64,000 bases of DNA from Salipaludibacillus daqingensis (GCF_029891575.1 NZ_JARZHF010000003.1:62001-126000); one strand, 5' to 3'; positions 1-9,417 are shown, counted from the first letter of the stretch. Made by a program: numbers and translations. Notes: generated from the sequence alone by a model not told the origin.

Positions 1-1572
1 TTTTTGATTTGCCTTTTCTAAACCATCTCTGTTAATCGCTTTTTCTGTACGCAACACACAAGATTCGATATTGAAAATCTCGTTAACAAGGTCTGCAATA
101 TTTGCAAGCATTTCTTGCTCTTTTTGTAGCTTTTCTCCATATTTCTGCGCTGCAGTTCCAGCAATCATTAAGAAAATTTTCTTTGCATTTGCTAGAAGGT
201 ACTTTTCCTGTTCTAACGGCTCATCGCCCACTTCTTCAGGCATCATCATCATTAGTTCTTCTTGCAATCCAGTTGCTTTTTCAAGAAGAGCCAATTCACC
301 TTTCATTGCTTTTCTCATGATCGTAGCTGGTACGAGCATGCGGTTGATTTCATTTGTTCCTTCAAAAATACGGTTGATTCGTGAATTTCGGTACATGGAT
401 TCCACTTCATACTCTGCCATGAATCCGTATCCACCATGAATTTGAACCGCTTCGTCAACAACAAAATCTAGAACTTCCGAACCGAAGAATTTGTTTAATG
501 AACACTCAATCGCATATTCACCAATGGCTTTACCTACTTTAGCGCCATCTTTTTGTTCTTCTGCTGTTAAGCTGTCAAATGCTTTATCAATGAGACCACC
601 TGAGCGATAAATCGTGCTCTCTACTGCATATGTTTTCGCTGCCATTTCAGCAAGTTTTTTCTGGATCAACGTAAATTTAGAAATTGGTAGCTTAAATTGT
701 TTTCTTTCATTCGCATATTTAGCAGATAGTTCAATTGCACGCTTCGCTCCACCTACACAACCTACACCAAGCTTGTAACGTCCAATATTTAGAATGTTAA
801 ACGCAATGACGTGACCTTTTCCTTCTTCGCCAAGTAAATTCTCTTTTGGTACGAGAGCATCTTCAAGTATTAATGTACGTGTAGATGATCCTTTTATGCC
901 CATTTTCTTTTCTTCCGGTCCAGTAGAAACACCTTCAAAGTCTTTTTCAACAATGAACGTTGAGAAATGTTCTCCGTCTATTTTTGCATAAACAACAAAC
1001 ACATCTGCAAACCCAGCGTTTGTAATCCACTGTTTTTCTCCATTGATCACATAGTGCGTTCCTGCATCATTTAATTTGGCTGTTGCTTTTGCACTCAATG
1101 CATCTGATCCTGAACTAGGTTCTGTCAAAGCATAAGCTGCAATTTTTTCACCAGTGGCAAGGGAAGGAAGATACTTTTTCTTCTGTTCTTCTGTACCGAA
1201 AAAGACAATCGGTAACGATCCAATTCCAACGTGAGCTCCGTGTGATAATGAGAATGATCCTGCTAATGCAAATTTCTCTGTGATTAAAGAAGAACTAATT
1301 TTATCTAATCCAATTCCACCATACTCTTCAGGTACATCAGCACCTAAGAGACCTAATTCACCAGCTTCTTTTAAAAGCCTTACCGAACGGTCAAATTCAT
1401 GATTTTCAATGAACTCGATTTCTGGTATTACTTTTTCTTTCACGAAATCTTCCGTTGTTTTTGCTATCATCACATGCTCATCAGTTAAATCTTCTGGTGT
1501 AAAAACATGTTCTGGGGAAATATCATCTAATAAAAAGCTACCGCCTTTGATCGTTTTATCCGCTGTCGCCAT
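1..1572 (-). CDS. fadE: Acyl-CoA dehydrogenase FadE (partial, C-terminus beyond window)
   Basis: FAD-dependent first oxidation step of fatty-acid beta-oxidation, acyl-CoA to trans-2-enoyl-CoA. The frame is open from an ATG at 1572 to the first base of the window, giving 524 residues; the Bacillus FadE is about 590, so roughly 70 C-terminal residues lie outside. Visible family signatures are AYALTEPSSGSDA (FAD/substrate loop), the WITNAG stretch, VQIHGGYGFMAEYEVE and RIFEGTNEINR near the catalytic region. It is the last gene of fadN-fadA-fadE and lacks its own obvious FadR box, so it is probably transcribed from the promoter upstream of fadN. The truncation is due only to the window edge. Confidence 0.93.
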   Translation of the reverse strand, partial: MATADKTIKGGSFLLDDISPEHVFTPEDLTDEHVMIAKTTEDFVKEKVIPEIEFIENHEFDRSVRLLKEAGELGLLGADVPEEYGGIGLDKISSSLITEKFALAGSFSLSHGAHVGIGSLPIVFFGTEEQKKKYLPSLATGEKIAAYALTEPSSGSDALSAKATAKLNDAGTHYVINGEKQWITNAGFADVFVVYAKIDGEHFSTFIVEKDFEGVSTGPEEKKMGIKGSSTRTLILEDALVPKENLLGEEGKGHVIAFNILNIGRYKLGVGCVGGAKRAIELSAKYANERKQFKLPISKFTLIQKKLAEMAAKTYAVESTIYRSGGLIDKAFDSLTAEEQKDGAKVGKAIGEYAIECSLNKFFGSEVLDFVVDEAVQIHGGYGFMAEYEVESMYRNSRINRIFEGTNEINRMLVPATIMRKAMKGELALLEKATGLQEELMMMMPEEVGDEPLEQEKYLLANAKKIFLMIAGTAAQKYGEKLQKEQEMLANIADLVNEIFNIESCVLRTEKAINRDGLEKANQK

Positions 1573-1682
1573 TTTTACGTTCCTCCTCATAATATCGTAA
1601 TCATTTTTTACTTTTTACCATGAGTCAAAGGGTCTTTTGACGAAAAAACACTTCACTACCCTTTTTTCACAAGGTTTATTTC

Positions 1683-1722
1683 AAAGGTGAAACGAGGAGG
1701 TCCCTCAGCTCGCCTCACCTTT
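1683..1722 (-). other. Intercistronic hairpin between fadA and fadE
   Basis: An 8-bp outer stem (AAAGGTGA with TCACCTTT) encloses further pairing (GAG/CTC elements). It is followed on the minus strand by TTTGAAAT rather than a clean U-tract, so it may be a weak attenuator or an RNA-processing element that lowers fadE relative to fadA. Function is inferred. Confidence 0.35.
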
Positions 1723-1774
1723 AGATCATTCATTTATATTCCATAGATGGATCGTTCATGAAGCACATAGTCTA

Positions 1775-2956
1775 TTACAACAGTTCGAATACTCCTGCCG
1801 CACCCATGCCGCCACCGATACACATCGTCACAACACCGAACTGCTCATTGCGGCGTTTCATTTCATGAATAAGCCCTAATGTTAATTTTGTTCCAGTACA
1901 TCCTAGTGGATGCCCAAGAGCAATCGCTCCACCATTGACATTTACTTTGTCATGGTCTAATCCTAGCTGACGAACAACTTGCAATGACTGAGAAGCAAAG
2001 GCTTCATTAAGTTCATAAAGACCAATGTCTGACATTTCTAGTCCTGCTAGTTTAACTGCTTTAGGAATCGCCTCAACTGGTCCAATCCCCATAATTTCAG
2101 GCGCAACCCCTGCTACAGCAAAGGAGCGGAATTTCACTAGAGGTGTCAATCCATCTCTTTCTGCTTCTTCACGATCCATGACGAGAACAGATGCAGCACC
2201 ATCACTCATTTGCGAGGCATTACCTGCTGTGACTGTTCCACCTTGAACGCTGAAAGCAGGTCTAAGTTTTGCTAGTGCCTCTGAAGTTGTTCCTTCACGT
2301 ACTCCTTCATCGGTATCAACACTCACTTCTTTTTCTACGAGTTTATGATTATGATCAACGGAACGGAACGTGACTGGTACAGGGACAATCTCATCTTTGA
2401 ACTTGCCTTCTTTTATTGCTTTTGCTGCCCGTTTATGACTTTCCACAGCAAAGGCATCTTGATCTTCCCGACTAACGCCAAAGCGTTTCGCTACTTCTTC
2501 TGCGGTATGACCCATCCCCATGTAATACTCCGGAGCATTTTCTACTAAACTAGGATTTGGTGCAATCACGTGTCCTCCCATAGGAATAAGACTCATCGAT
2601 TCCGCACCACCAGCGATGATCGCTTTCGAATGACCAAGCATAATTCTTTCCGCTCCGTAAGCTATACTTTGAAGTCCGGAAGAACAGTAGCGATTGATCG
2701 TAATAGCTGGCACTTGTTCTGGTAATCCTGCAATAGCAGAAATATTTCGAGCCATGTTCATCCCTTGCTCCGCTTCTGGCATGGCGCAACCAATGATGAC
2801 ATCTTCAATTCGATTAGGATCAAAGTTATTCGCTCTTCTCAACGTTTCTTTGATCGTAATAGCGCCTAAATCATCCGGTCTTACACTTGCGAAGCTTCCT
2901 TTTTTGGCTTTTCCTACAGGTGTTCTAGCACCTGCTACAATTACGGCTTCTCTCAA
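1775..2956 (-). CDS. fadA: Acetyl-CoA C-acyltransferase (3-ketoacyl-CoA thiolase) FadA
   Basis: Thiolytic cleavage of 3-ketoacyl-CoA to acetyl-CoA and a shortened acyl-CoA, the last step of beta-oxidation. It has 393 residues, full length for the thiolase family. The nucleophilic cysteine lies in [10 protein letters not shown] (about residue 89). The C-terminal catalytic motifs are [15 protein letters not shown] and [10 protein letters not shown], the latter carrying the second active-site cysteine. The start is a TTG preceded by AAAGGAGGGG with good spacing; no better start lies upstream. It is 23 nt downstream of fadN in the same operon. Confidence 0.95.
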   Translation of the reverse strand: MREAVIVAGARTPVGKAKKGSFASVRPDDLGAITIKETLRRANNFDPNRIEDVIIGCAMPEAEQGMNMARNISAIAGLPEQVPAITINRYCSSGLQSIAYGAERIMLGHSKAIIAGGAESMSLIPMGGHVIAPNPSLVENAPEYYMGMGHTAEEVAKRFGVSREDQDAFAVESHKRAAKAIKEGKFKDEIVPVPVTFRSVDHNHKLVEKEVSVDTDEGVREGTTSEALAKLRPAFSVQGGTVTAGNASQMSDGAASVLVMDREEAERDGLTPLVKFRSFAVAGVAPEIMGIGPVEAIPKAVKLAGLEMSDIGLYELNEAFASQSLQVVRQLGLDHDKVNVNGGAIALGHPLGCTGTKLTLGLIHEMKRRNEQFGVVTMCIGGGMGAAGVFELL

Positions 2957-2979
2957 GAAATTCCCCTCCTTTAGTTGAA

Positions 2980-5367
2980 TTAGTTACGTAACGGCTTTCC
3001 TTTTGAAAGCATATGTTGCATACGCTGTTGCGTTTTCGGTTCACCAACAAGACTTAAAAATGCTTCTCGTTCAAGATCTAGTAAATACTGTTCATCTACT
3101 TTTGATCCTTTTGCTACTCTTCCACCTGCAAGAGTGAAAGCAAGTTTGTCTGCAATTTTCAAATCGTGATCGGAAATATAACCACTGAATTTCATTGTTT
3201 TCGCTCCTAGAAGCATCGTGGCATAACCCGTTTCACCTACAACAGGGATTTTGTCTCGTTTTGGCGGCTGATAGCCATCATTTGCTAAATGCAACGCTTT
3301 TTGTTTTGCGTCATGTAACAAATGATCACCATTAACACTGATACTATCTTGCGGTCGAATAAAGCCAAGTTGTGCTGCTTCTTGTGCACTTGTTCCCACT
3401 TTTGCCATTGCAATTGTTTCAAACACTTGGTTCGCAATCGCTTGGTGATCTACTTGCACTCCTTCAGGTAATCGTTCGATTTGTCTGAGGTAAAGCTCTT
3501 TGTTACCTCCACCACCAGGAATGAGTCCAACACCAGCTTCTACAAGACCCATATATGTTTCCGATGACGCTTGAATACTAGCAGATGGTAAACAAATTTC
3601 TGTTCCGCCACCTAGTGTCATTGCAAATGGCGCTGACACAACAGGTCTTCCTGAGTAACGAATATTCGCCATTGATTTCTGGAACTGACGAACGACAAGA
3701 TCAATTTCAGGGTAATTCATATCTTGTGCTTCCATTAAAATCATCATTAGATTTGCACCAACACAGAAGTTTTTACCTTGATTATTAATGACAAGTCCTT
3801 TATAGTTCTTTTCCACTTCTTCAATCGATTTATTAATCATTTGCATGACGTCTAGACCAATAGAATTGTTTGGCGATGTAAATTCTAAACAAGCAATGTC
3901 ATCACCTAAATCGATCAACGATGCCCCCGTATTTTTCATAATCACTTGGCCATTATCTTTCAAAGACTTCAAATGAATGACTTTCGGGTTCATTACCGCT
4001 TTGGAATATTCTCCATTGTGGTAGTAAGAGTCATGAGCTTCGTAAAAACTTGTAACTCCTTTTTCTAACATCTCTTCCACCCAAGCAGGAATCGACTCGC
4101 CTTCTTCTTTCATTCGAGCAACGGATTTTTCTACACCGATCGCATCCCACGTTTCAAATGGGCCTAATTCCCATCCGAATCCCCATTTCATTGCTTGGTC
4201 AACATCATAAATCGAGTTGGCAACTTCAGAGCTTTTTTCTGCTGCATATAGAAGCGTTGGTTTTAATACGTTCCACACTAATTCACCAGCACGATCGTCC
4301 GCGTAAATAAGCGCTTTCATTTTTGCTGCTTTTCCTTTTGCTTGTTTACTTTGTTGAACGGATGGGGCTTTTAGCTTCTTTCGCTCCACATATTCCATTG
4401 TTTTGTAATCAAGCTCAAGGATTTCACTACCTTTTTCGCCTTTTACTTTTTGGTAAAAACCTTTTCCAGTTTTACTACCAAGCATTTTGTTTTCTGCCAT
4501 CTGTTTCATAAATGCAGGTGGATCAAAAACATTTTTTTCTTCTCCATCTACTTGGTCAAATACATTTTTTGCTACATGTAAGAAAGTATCAAGTCCTACA
4601 ACGTCTAGTGTTCTAAACGTGGCACTTTTAGGTCGACCTAATGCAGGTCCAGTGACAGAATCAACTTCTCCAACGGAGTAACCTCGTTCAACCATCTCTC
4701 GAACAGTCACGAGTAAACCATATGTTCCAATTCGGTTTGCGATAAAGTTTGGTGTGTCTTTTGCTTCTACAACACCTTTCCCTAACGTATCCTCACCGAA
4801 CTGACGCATGAAATCAAACACTTCTTTTGATGTATCTTTCGTTGGGATAATTTCCAATAATTTTAAATATCTTGGTGGATTAAAAAAGTGTGTGCCAAGG
4901 AAATGACTTCGGAAATCTTCTGTCCTTCCCTCTGCCATCGCTTCAATAGAAATACCAGATGTGTTGGAACTAATGATCGAACCTGGTTTTCTATATTCAT
5001 CTACTTGAGCAAATACTTTCTTTTTAATATCTAGGTTTTCAACAACAACTTCCACAACCCAGTCTACTTCAGAAAGACGTTTCATATCATCTTCCATATT
5101 TCCAGCTTCAATGAAGTCTACATTTTCTTTTTTGGCAAGAGGTGCCGGCTTTTGTTTCTTCAATTTCTGAATGGATTCCGCAGCCAAGCGATTCCTTACT
5201 ACTTTGTCTTCTAGAGTAAGTCCTTTTTTCTCTTCAGCTTCTGTTAGCTCTCTTGGAACGATATCCAATAAAAGTGTTGGAATTCCGATATTCGCTAGAT
5301 GAGCTGCGATACCTGAACCCATGATTCCAGAGCCTAACACAGCGACTTTACCGATTCTTTTAGTCAT
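2980..5367 (-). CDS. fadN: 3-hydroxyacyl-CoA dehydrogenase / enoyl-CoA hydratase FadN
   Basis: Bifunctional beta-oxidation enzyme of 795 residues, close to Bacillus FadN. The N-terminal Rossmann motif is VAVLGSGIMGSGIAAHLA (residues about 8-25), followed by the dehydrogenase core with SNTSGISI and the HFFNPPRYLKLLEII substrate motif. The hydratase-like crotonase domain occupies the C-terminal third (about residues 480-700) with GLVINNQGKNFCVGAN and the oxyanion glycine region VEAGVGLIPGGGGNKE. The ATG at 5367 follows GAAGGAGGTACTTC. It heads the fad operon and is probably repressed by FadR at the palindrome just upstream. Confidence 0.95.
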   Translation of the reverse strand: MTKRIGKVAVLGSGIMGSGIAAHLANIGIPTLLLDIVPRELTEAEEKKGLTLEDKVVRNRLAAESIQKLKKQKPAPLAKKENVDFIEAGNMEDDMKRLSEVDWVVEVVVENLDIKKKVFAQVDEYRKPGSIISSNTSGISIEAMAEGRTEDFRSHFLGTHFFNPPRYLKLLEIIPTKDTSKEVFDFMRQFGEDTLGKGVVEAKDTPNFIANRIGTYGLLVTVREMVERGYSVGEVDSVTGPALGRPKSATFRTLDVVGLDTFLHVAKNVFDQVDGEEKNVFDPPAFMKQMAENKMLGSKTGKGFYQKVKGEKGSEILELDYKTMEYVERKKLKAPSVQQSKQAKGKAAKMKALIYADDRAGELVWNVLKPTLLYAAEKSSEVANSIYDVDQAMKWGFGWELGPFETWDAIGVEKSVARMKEEGESIPAWVEEMLEKGVTSFYEAHDSYYHNGEYSKAVMNPKVIHLKSLKDNGQVIMKNTGASLIDLGDDIACLEFTSPNNSIGLDVMQMINKSIEEVEKNYKGLVINNQGKNFCVGANLMMILMEAQDMNYPEIDLVVRQFQKSMANIRYSGRPVVSAPFAMTLGGGTEICLPSASIQASSETYMGLVEAGVGLIPGGGGNKELYLRQIERLPEGVQVDHQAIANQVFETIAMAKVGTSAQEAAQLGFIRPQDSISVNGDHLLHDAKQKALHLANDGYQPPKRDKIPVVGETGYATMLLGAKTMKFSGYISDHDLKIADKLAFTLAGGRVAKGSKVDEQYLLDLEREAFLSLVGEPKTQQRMQHMLSKGKPLRN

Positions 5368-5389
5368 GAAGTACCTCCTTCTCCCTATT

Positions 5390-5407
5390 TGAATGAATAC
5401 TCATTCA
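5390..5407. promoter_or_regulatory. FadR operator
   Basis: TGAATGAATACTCATTCA is a perfect inverted repeat (TGAATGA/TCATTCA around four bases). It matches the FadR boxes of Bacillus fad genes and lies 22 bp upstream of the fadN start. Long-chain acyl-CoA is expected to release the repressor. Confidence 0.85.
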
Positions 5408-5723
5408 TTTTTTGAGCAAAAAATTTTGCACTCCCCAGTGCATCGTTTTTGTCACGAATTGTCTACATTTATAATCATAGTAAATTTTCCAGCTTTACGC
5501 AATAGTAATGACTGAAAATTTTATATTTTTATTTTTATCCTTGACTGTATAAGGTTTTATCATGAATTTTTTTACTGTAACTCTGTAATTTTAGCTTTAT
5601 AATGTTGAATAATACTGATCTCGTCCCGCAGCCAAACCAAAATCTCCCGGACGTTTAACATAACCGCTAATTTTTACTAAGCAAAAAATATATCTTCTGC
5701 ACCATCAATATGTATGTCTTTTA

Positions 5724-5753
5724 TGAATAGAAACGTTCCTTTCGCAAAAACTA
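5724..5753 (+). promoter_or_regulatory. Possible sigma-G/F-type promoter
   Basis: TGAATA (5724-5729) matches the forespore sigma-G -35. AAAACTA after 17 bp is 5/7 for CATACTA. The position, 37 bp before a spore-coat-like gene, is sensible, but the -10 is imperfect. Confidence 0.3.
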
Positions 5754-5789
5754 TTCGTGATACGTAATTAATAAAAGGAGGAATGTTTT

Positions 5790-6044
5790 GTGCAGCAACA
5801 ACCTAATCAAGGGCAAATGATGACCGAACCACCAGAAGTTGTCACGAGTAAAGATCATTTGTATATCAATGATATGCTTTCTTGGAATTTATTAGCAATG
5901 AAAAAGGCTCATGCCTTCGCTGAACAGTGTTCAGATCAACAAATCTCTCAGGCACTTGATCAAGCAGGACAGATGCATTACGACCATTATCAAAGATTAT
6001 TAACTCACCTACAAACACAAGGACAGCAAGGTACAATTCAATAA
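5790..6044 (+). CDS. Coat-F domain spore protein (YusN/CotF-like)
   Basis: An 84-residue Gln-rich protein with the short coat-F signature KDHLYINDMLSWNLLAMKKA and a second helix that includes HYDHYQRLLTHL. This is the two-helix, ferritin-like fold found in small Bacillus spore coat proteins. The start is GTG with AAAAGGAGGA upstream. It sits next to the fad operon, as yusN does in B. subtilis, and 24 nt before a second coat-F gene, so the two are probably one sporulation operon. The family assignment is good; the location in the coat is inferred. Confidence 0.8.
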   Translation: MQQQPNQGQMMTEPPEVVTSKDHLYINDMLSWNLLAMKKAHAFAEQCSDQQISQALDQAGQMHYDHYQRLLTHLQTQGQQGTIQ

Positions 6045-6068
6045 CCGAGAAAAGAAAGGAGCGATTCG

Positions 6069-6404
6069 ATGAATCAGCAACAACAGCAGAGCGGTACAAA
6101 AATACAAAACCCTAAAACACAAATTCCTGAAACACCTCAAATGAATGATCGTGATTATATTAACGACATTTTAGCAACGGAAAAATACATGACAGGCTCA
6201 TACTCAACTGCTTTAAATGAAGCAAGTCATCAAGGGTTTTATGGAGATCTCCAAGGAATCTTTAATGAATCTCAACAGTGTCAACGAAATTTGTTTAACT
6301 TGATGTTTGAAAAAGGTTGGTATAGTTTTGAAGCTTCTGATAGCCAAAAACTAACTGAATCGTATCAACAGTTTCAAGGATACTCCAATCAATTTCCATA
6401 TTAA
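6069..6404 (+). CDS. Coat-F domain spore protein
   Basis: 111 residues: a Gln-rich N-terminus (about 1-30) and then a coat-F domain (NDRDYINDILATEKYMTGSY ... FNLMFEKGWYSFEA). The C-terminus is rich in Tyr and Gln, typical of structural coat proteins. AAAGGAGCGATTCG precedes the ATG. It is the second gene of a pair with the preceding coat-F gene and is followed by a strong terminator. Structural role in spores is inferred from the family. Confidence 0.82.
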   Translation: MNQQQQQSGTKIQNPKTQIPETPQMNDRDYINDILATEKYMTGSYSTALNEASHQGFYGDLQGIFNESQQCQRNLFNLMFEKGWYSFEASDSQKLTESYQQFQGYSNQFPY

Positions 6405-6431
6405 CTTCAGCCTAACGGATTCTCATATACA

Positions 6432-6474
6432 AAAAAACGAACAACAAGTATGTATGCTTGTTGTTCGTTTTTCT
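6432..6474 (+). terminator. Rho-independent terminator of the coat-F pair
   Basis: The stem AAAACGAACAACAAG pairs with CTTGTTGTTCGTTTT around an 8-nt loop and is followed by TTCTTG. It is symmetric enough to act on both strands, so it may also serve the convergent gene at 6506. Confidence 0.88.
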
Positions 6475-6505
6475 TGTCAATCCTGTCTGACGCAAAAATA
6501 AGTAC

Positions 6506-7105
6506 TTATCGTGTGTTTGAATAAGGCTTAGTTTCGTTAATTTTGTCTTCTAAATTACGGATAAAATCATCTTCTTTTTCCGGCGTTATGATTATCTTTT
6601 CAAATTTTCTGTGTAATAATAACCCTCTTGAAATAGAGGTAGAATAAACGAATAACGCATTGTGCTCATCAGAAAAACCAACCATGTTTCCCTGAGTCAT
6701 CCAAAAATGTTTTCCAACAGGGTTAATCGATTTTATTTTGGTTAAACGCTTTGAAAATTTTTCCACTTCATTGATCGAAGTATAAGGTATACGATTTTTT
6801 TCTTTTTGTTGGAAGCTAATGACTAATGCATCGTCCTCTAATTCGTAAGACAATTGTTTTGACGTGTCTTGTTTATAATTATGTGGTAATGGTGGTTTAT
6901 AGGTGAAATATATGATAAAACTCATGATGAACAAATGATAATAAAAAGAAAATTGAAACACGGTCGGATTAAAAAATCCATAAATGGATAGGCCAATTAT
7001 AGCAAGGATCGTTCCATAAAAAAGAATGATTATTTGCATGTGATATTTCCGGAGTTTTCCAACAAGTCGATCACTAGTTATTGGGTAGTACGTTACATGC
7101 CCCAT
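6506..7105 (-). CDS. Two-TM membrane protein with YcxB/PH-like cytoplasmic domain
   Basis: 199 residues. Two hydrophobic helices (about 23-45 and 52-70) are followed by a beta-rich soluble part containing ALVISFQQ, RIPYTSINEVEKF and ALFVYSTSISRGLLL. This pattern resembles YcxB-like C-terminal or bacterial PH-like domains. GGGGG precedes the ATG. It is a single gene convergent with the coat pair. No catalytic motif is seen and the function is unknown. Confidence 0.6.
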   Translation of the reverse strand: MGHVTYYPITSDRLVGKLRKYHMQIIILFYGTILAIIGLSIYGFFNPTVFQFSFYYHLFIMSFIIYFTYKPPLPHNYKQDTSKQLSYELEDDALVISFQQKEKNRIPYTSINEVEKFSKRLTKIKSINPVGKHFWMTQGNMVGFSDEHNALFVYSTSISRGLLLHRKFEKIIITPEKEDDFIRNLEDKINETKPYSNTR

Positions 7106-7279
7106 TTTATCCCCCTGAACATAATAAGTTTGATGTGGCTATCATTATAAACGAAATTGATATTATTTTCCAATTAAATCCCTATTATAGATCATTTTCA
7201 ATAATGGGAACACGTTATCTCCATCTATTTCCTTTATAAAACGGGACTATTCTAAAGCTTTTCCGATCAAACTATAGTT

Positions 7280-7828
7280 ATGGATAACCACACTATTTTT
7301 ATAATCATTCTCATTTTTGGCATCATCGCTGAAGGTTTCTACTACAAGAAAAGAGAGCTCAAAAGAAAGGAGGAAGCAATAAATATTGCAGTATTGGCCA
7401 CATTGATTTTATCTCTTTTCCTTTGCTATTTACTAAAAGAACAAGTATCATCTACAACCAATTTAGTGAAAACAATCGGATTTTTCTTTCTCATTCATGG
7501 CTTGTTTATTCGGTTTTGGACATATCAAATTATCATGGCCCAATCCCATCATCATTCGATTCTTCCACTTCCTGAAAGACCTTTATACAGCCATGGACCA
7601 TATCGTTATCATCGACATCCGTTTCATACAAGTATCTTTATCATTACTCTCGGATGTGGATTATTTATTAGCAATCACTGGTTAGCTTTCCCACTCGTTT
7701 TTCTCCTGTTAGGAAGCTCTCTTCACACGGTGATGAAACAAGAGGAGCTCTTTTTAGAGAAAAAGTATGGTGAAATTTATACGTATTGGTGTAAACGACG
7801 TTTTAGATTTCTACCGTTTTTTTATTAA
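7280..7828 (+). CDS. Isoprenylcysteine carboxyl methyltransferase-family membrane protein
   Basis: 182 residues with about four membrane segments. The family signature is HGPYRYHRHPFHTS (about residues 108-121), with the C-terminal EELFLEKKYGEIYTYWCKR and RFLPF. These match the SAM-binding core of ICMT/phospholipid-methyltransferase-like proteins. The substrate is unknown; bacteria lack farnesylated proteins, so a lipid or small-molecule substrate is more likely. The ATG at 7280 has no clear Shine-Dalgarno, so translation may be weak or the transcript may begin near the start codon. Confidence 0.7.
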   Translation: MDNHTIFIIILIFGIIAEGFYYKKRELKRKEEAINIAVLATLILSLFLCYLLKEQVSSTTNLVKTIGFFFLIHGLFIRFWTYQIIMAQSHHHSILPLPERPLYSHGPYRYHRHPFHTSIFIITLGCGLFISNHWLAFPLVFLLLGSSLHTVMKQEELFLEKKYGEIYTYWCKRRFRFLPFFY

Positions 7829-7878
7829 CTGAAAGATGTTAGCGGGAAATTGGGGGACAATACTGTCTAGAAATATGG

Positions 7879-7998
7879 GAAGTGCATTATAGCTTCACGG
7901 ATGTGCATTATAGATCGTCGGAAGTGCATTATAGCCTCCCGAAAGTGCATTATAGATCGTCGGAAGTGCATTATAGCCTCCCGAAAGTGCATTATGAC
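7879..7998. repeat. 21-bp tandem array A (GTGCATTATAG core, 6 copies)
   Basis: Cores begin at 7882, 7903, 7924, 7945, 7966 and 7987, exactly 21 bp apart. From the second copy on, the spacers alternate (ATCGTCGGAA, then CCTCCCGAAA), so there is also a 42-bp higher-order period. The last core ends TTATGA. The array lies between the ends of the convergent methyltransferase and secY genes. Because 21 is divisible by 3, both strands stay open and show repeat-peptide ORFs, which I do not regard as genes. Confidence 0.9.
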
Positions 7999-8075
7999 AA
8001 AATTCGACACGCACACACGCAGCAAACACACGCACACGACAATTGCCTTCCCCCTCCGCGAAAGCAAGAAACAAT

Positions 8076-8114
8076 AAAGCCGTTTTCCCCAATTAATGAG
8101 GAAGACGGCTTTTT
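8076..8114 (-). terminator. Terminator of secY
   Basis: On the minus strand AAAAAGCCGTCTTCC pairs with GGAAAACGGCTTT across a loop, followed by ATTG. It begins right after the secY stop codon. The plus strand also carries a T-run, so it may stop transcription both ways. Confidence 0.8.
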
Positions 8115-8115
8115 G

Positions 8116-9417
8116 TTAAGAGCTTCGTTTGAGAAACCCTGTATATTTACGATCAATCAATTGGCTTTCAATTCGTTTCATCGTATCTAATGCGACGCCG
8201 ACAACGATGAGTAGTCCTGTACCACCTATTTGAACAGAAGGTGGCAAGCCAGCAAACTGTGCAGCGATCAATGGCAAAATAGCTACGGTTGCTAAAAACA
8301 ATGAGCCAACAAATGTTAAACGATAGAGCGTTCTTATAATATATTTTTCTGTTGTTTTTCCTGGACGAATGCCTGGAATAAAACCATTTTGCTTTTTAAG
8401 GTTCTCGGCCATCTGCTCCGGATTCATTTGCACGAACGTATAGAAATAAGCGAAAGCGATAATCAATACCGCATAAACGGTCATACCGAGCGGATTCGTG
8501 TAATCAAATGTTCGAACAATCCAACTGGCCGTTGCACTTCCTTCTCCAAAGAAGTTCGCTACAGTTGGAGGGAAAATAAACAACGACATGGCGAAGATAA
8601 CCGGAATAACACCAGCAGTATTAACTTTCAACGGTAGATGTGAAGATTGTCCTCCCGTTGGTTTCCCGCCTGCAGCCATTTTTTTAGCATATTGAACAGG
8701 TACTTTTCGAACAGCTTGTTGGACAAAAATCACAAAGACAACAATTAATAAAATAGCTAATAATATTAAACCAACAGTGATGATGTTAATGAATAATTGT
8801 TCCCCAGCATCAACAAGATACATGCCATAAAGTTGGTTTACACCACTTGGAATCCCTGCAGCAATACCTGCAAAAATCATAATGGATATCCCGTTCCCAA
8901 CTCCGTGGGCTGTGATCTGTTCCCCCAACCAAAGGAGAAAAGCTGTCCCTGCTGTTAAGACGAGTGCAATCGTTAAGTATGTGACAATATTTGGATCCGG
9001 CACTAAACCTGGCATGATGTTATTAAAACCAAACGACATACCTAACGCTTGTATAAAAGCAATTCCGACCGTGCCATAACGGGTAACTTGTGCTAGCTTT
9101 TTCCGACCAGATTCTCCCTCTCTTGACCACTCAGCAAATTTAGGAACAACATCCATTCGCAATAGTTGCACAATGATCGAGGCAGTAATATAAGGCATAA
9201 TCCCCGTAGCAAAAATCGAGAAGTTTTCTAATGCTCCTCCACCAAAGGTATTTAGAAAACCTAGTGCAGCTAGTCCATCAAAATTCAAGGCGTCTGCGTT
9301 CACTCCTGGCGCAGGAATATGAGCACCAATCCGAAACACAACGAGAATTGACAGCGTAAACAAAATTTTGTTCCTTAAATCACCAACGCGGAAAATATTC
9401 TTTATCGTACTAAACAT
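8116..9417 (-). CDS. secY: Preprotein translocase subunit SecY (monocistronic copy)
   Basis: Pore subunit of the SecYEG channel, 433 residues and ten membrane helices, close in sequence to housekeeping Bacillus SecY rather than to the divergent accessory SecY2. Signatures are LNTFGGGALENFSIFATGIMP (split here as LNTFGGGALENF and SIFATGIMPYITASI), WLGEQITAHGVGNGIS, GGGQS-like GGQSSHLPLKVNTAGVIPVI, and NPEQMAENLKKQNGFIPGIR. I chose the ATG at 9417 because GAGGTG precedes it and it gives MFSTIKNIFRVGDLR, matching the family N-terminus; the upstream extension is spurious. Unusually, it is not flanked by ribosomal protein genes or adk/map, so it may be an additional copy. Confidence 0.9.
   Translation of the reverse strand: MFSTIKNIFRVGDLRNKILFTLSILVVFRIGAHIPAPGVNADALNFDGLAALGFLNTFGGGALENFSIFATGIMPYITASIIVQLLRMDVVPKFAEWSREGESGRKKLAQVTRYGTVGIAFIQALGMSFGFNNIMPGLVPDPNIVTYLTIALVLTAGTAFLLWLGEQITAHGVGNGISIMIFAGIAAGIPSGVNQLYGMYLVDAGEQLFINIITVGLILLAILLIVVFVIFVQQAVRKVPVQYAKKMAAGGKPTGGQSSHLPLKVNTAGVIPVIFAMSLFIFPPTVANFFGEGSATASWIVRTFDYTNPLGMTVYAVLIIAFAYFYTFVQMNPEQMAENLKKQNGFIPGIRPGKTTEKYIIRTLYRLTFVGSLFLATVAILPLIAAQFAGLPPSVQIGGTGLLIVVGVALDTMKRIESQLIDRKYTGFLKRSS

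Larger units (their letters stand above)
5368..5789. other. Divergent intergenic region, fadN / coat-F gene
   Basis: 422 bp between the fad operon and the spore-coat pair. It holds the FadR palindrome near fadN and a possible forespore-type promoter near the coat gene. The AT-rich middle (about 5450-5700) shows nothing else that I can support. Confidence 0.6.

Noticed and set aside
1-1572. fadE as a truncated pseudogene
   Set aside because: The frame is open to the window edge with all visible motifs intact; the truncation is an artefact of the window.
7867-8092. ORFs of about 65 residues with repeated MHFREA/IMHFRRS or ALSGGYN peptides
   Set aside because: They arise from the 21-bp array, whose period is seven codons, so both strands stay open. 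No ribosome-binding site, no conserved start.
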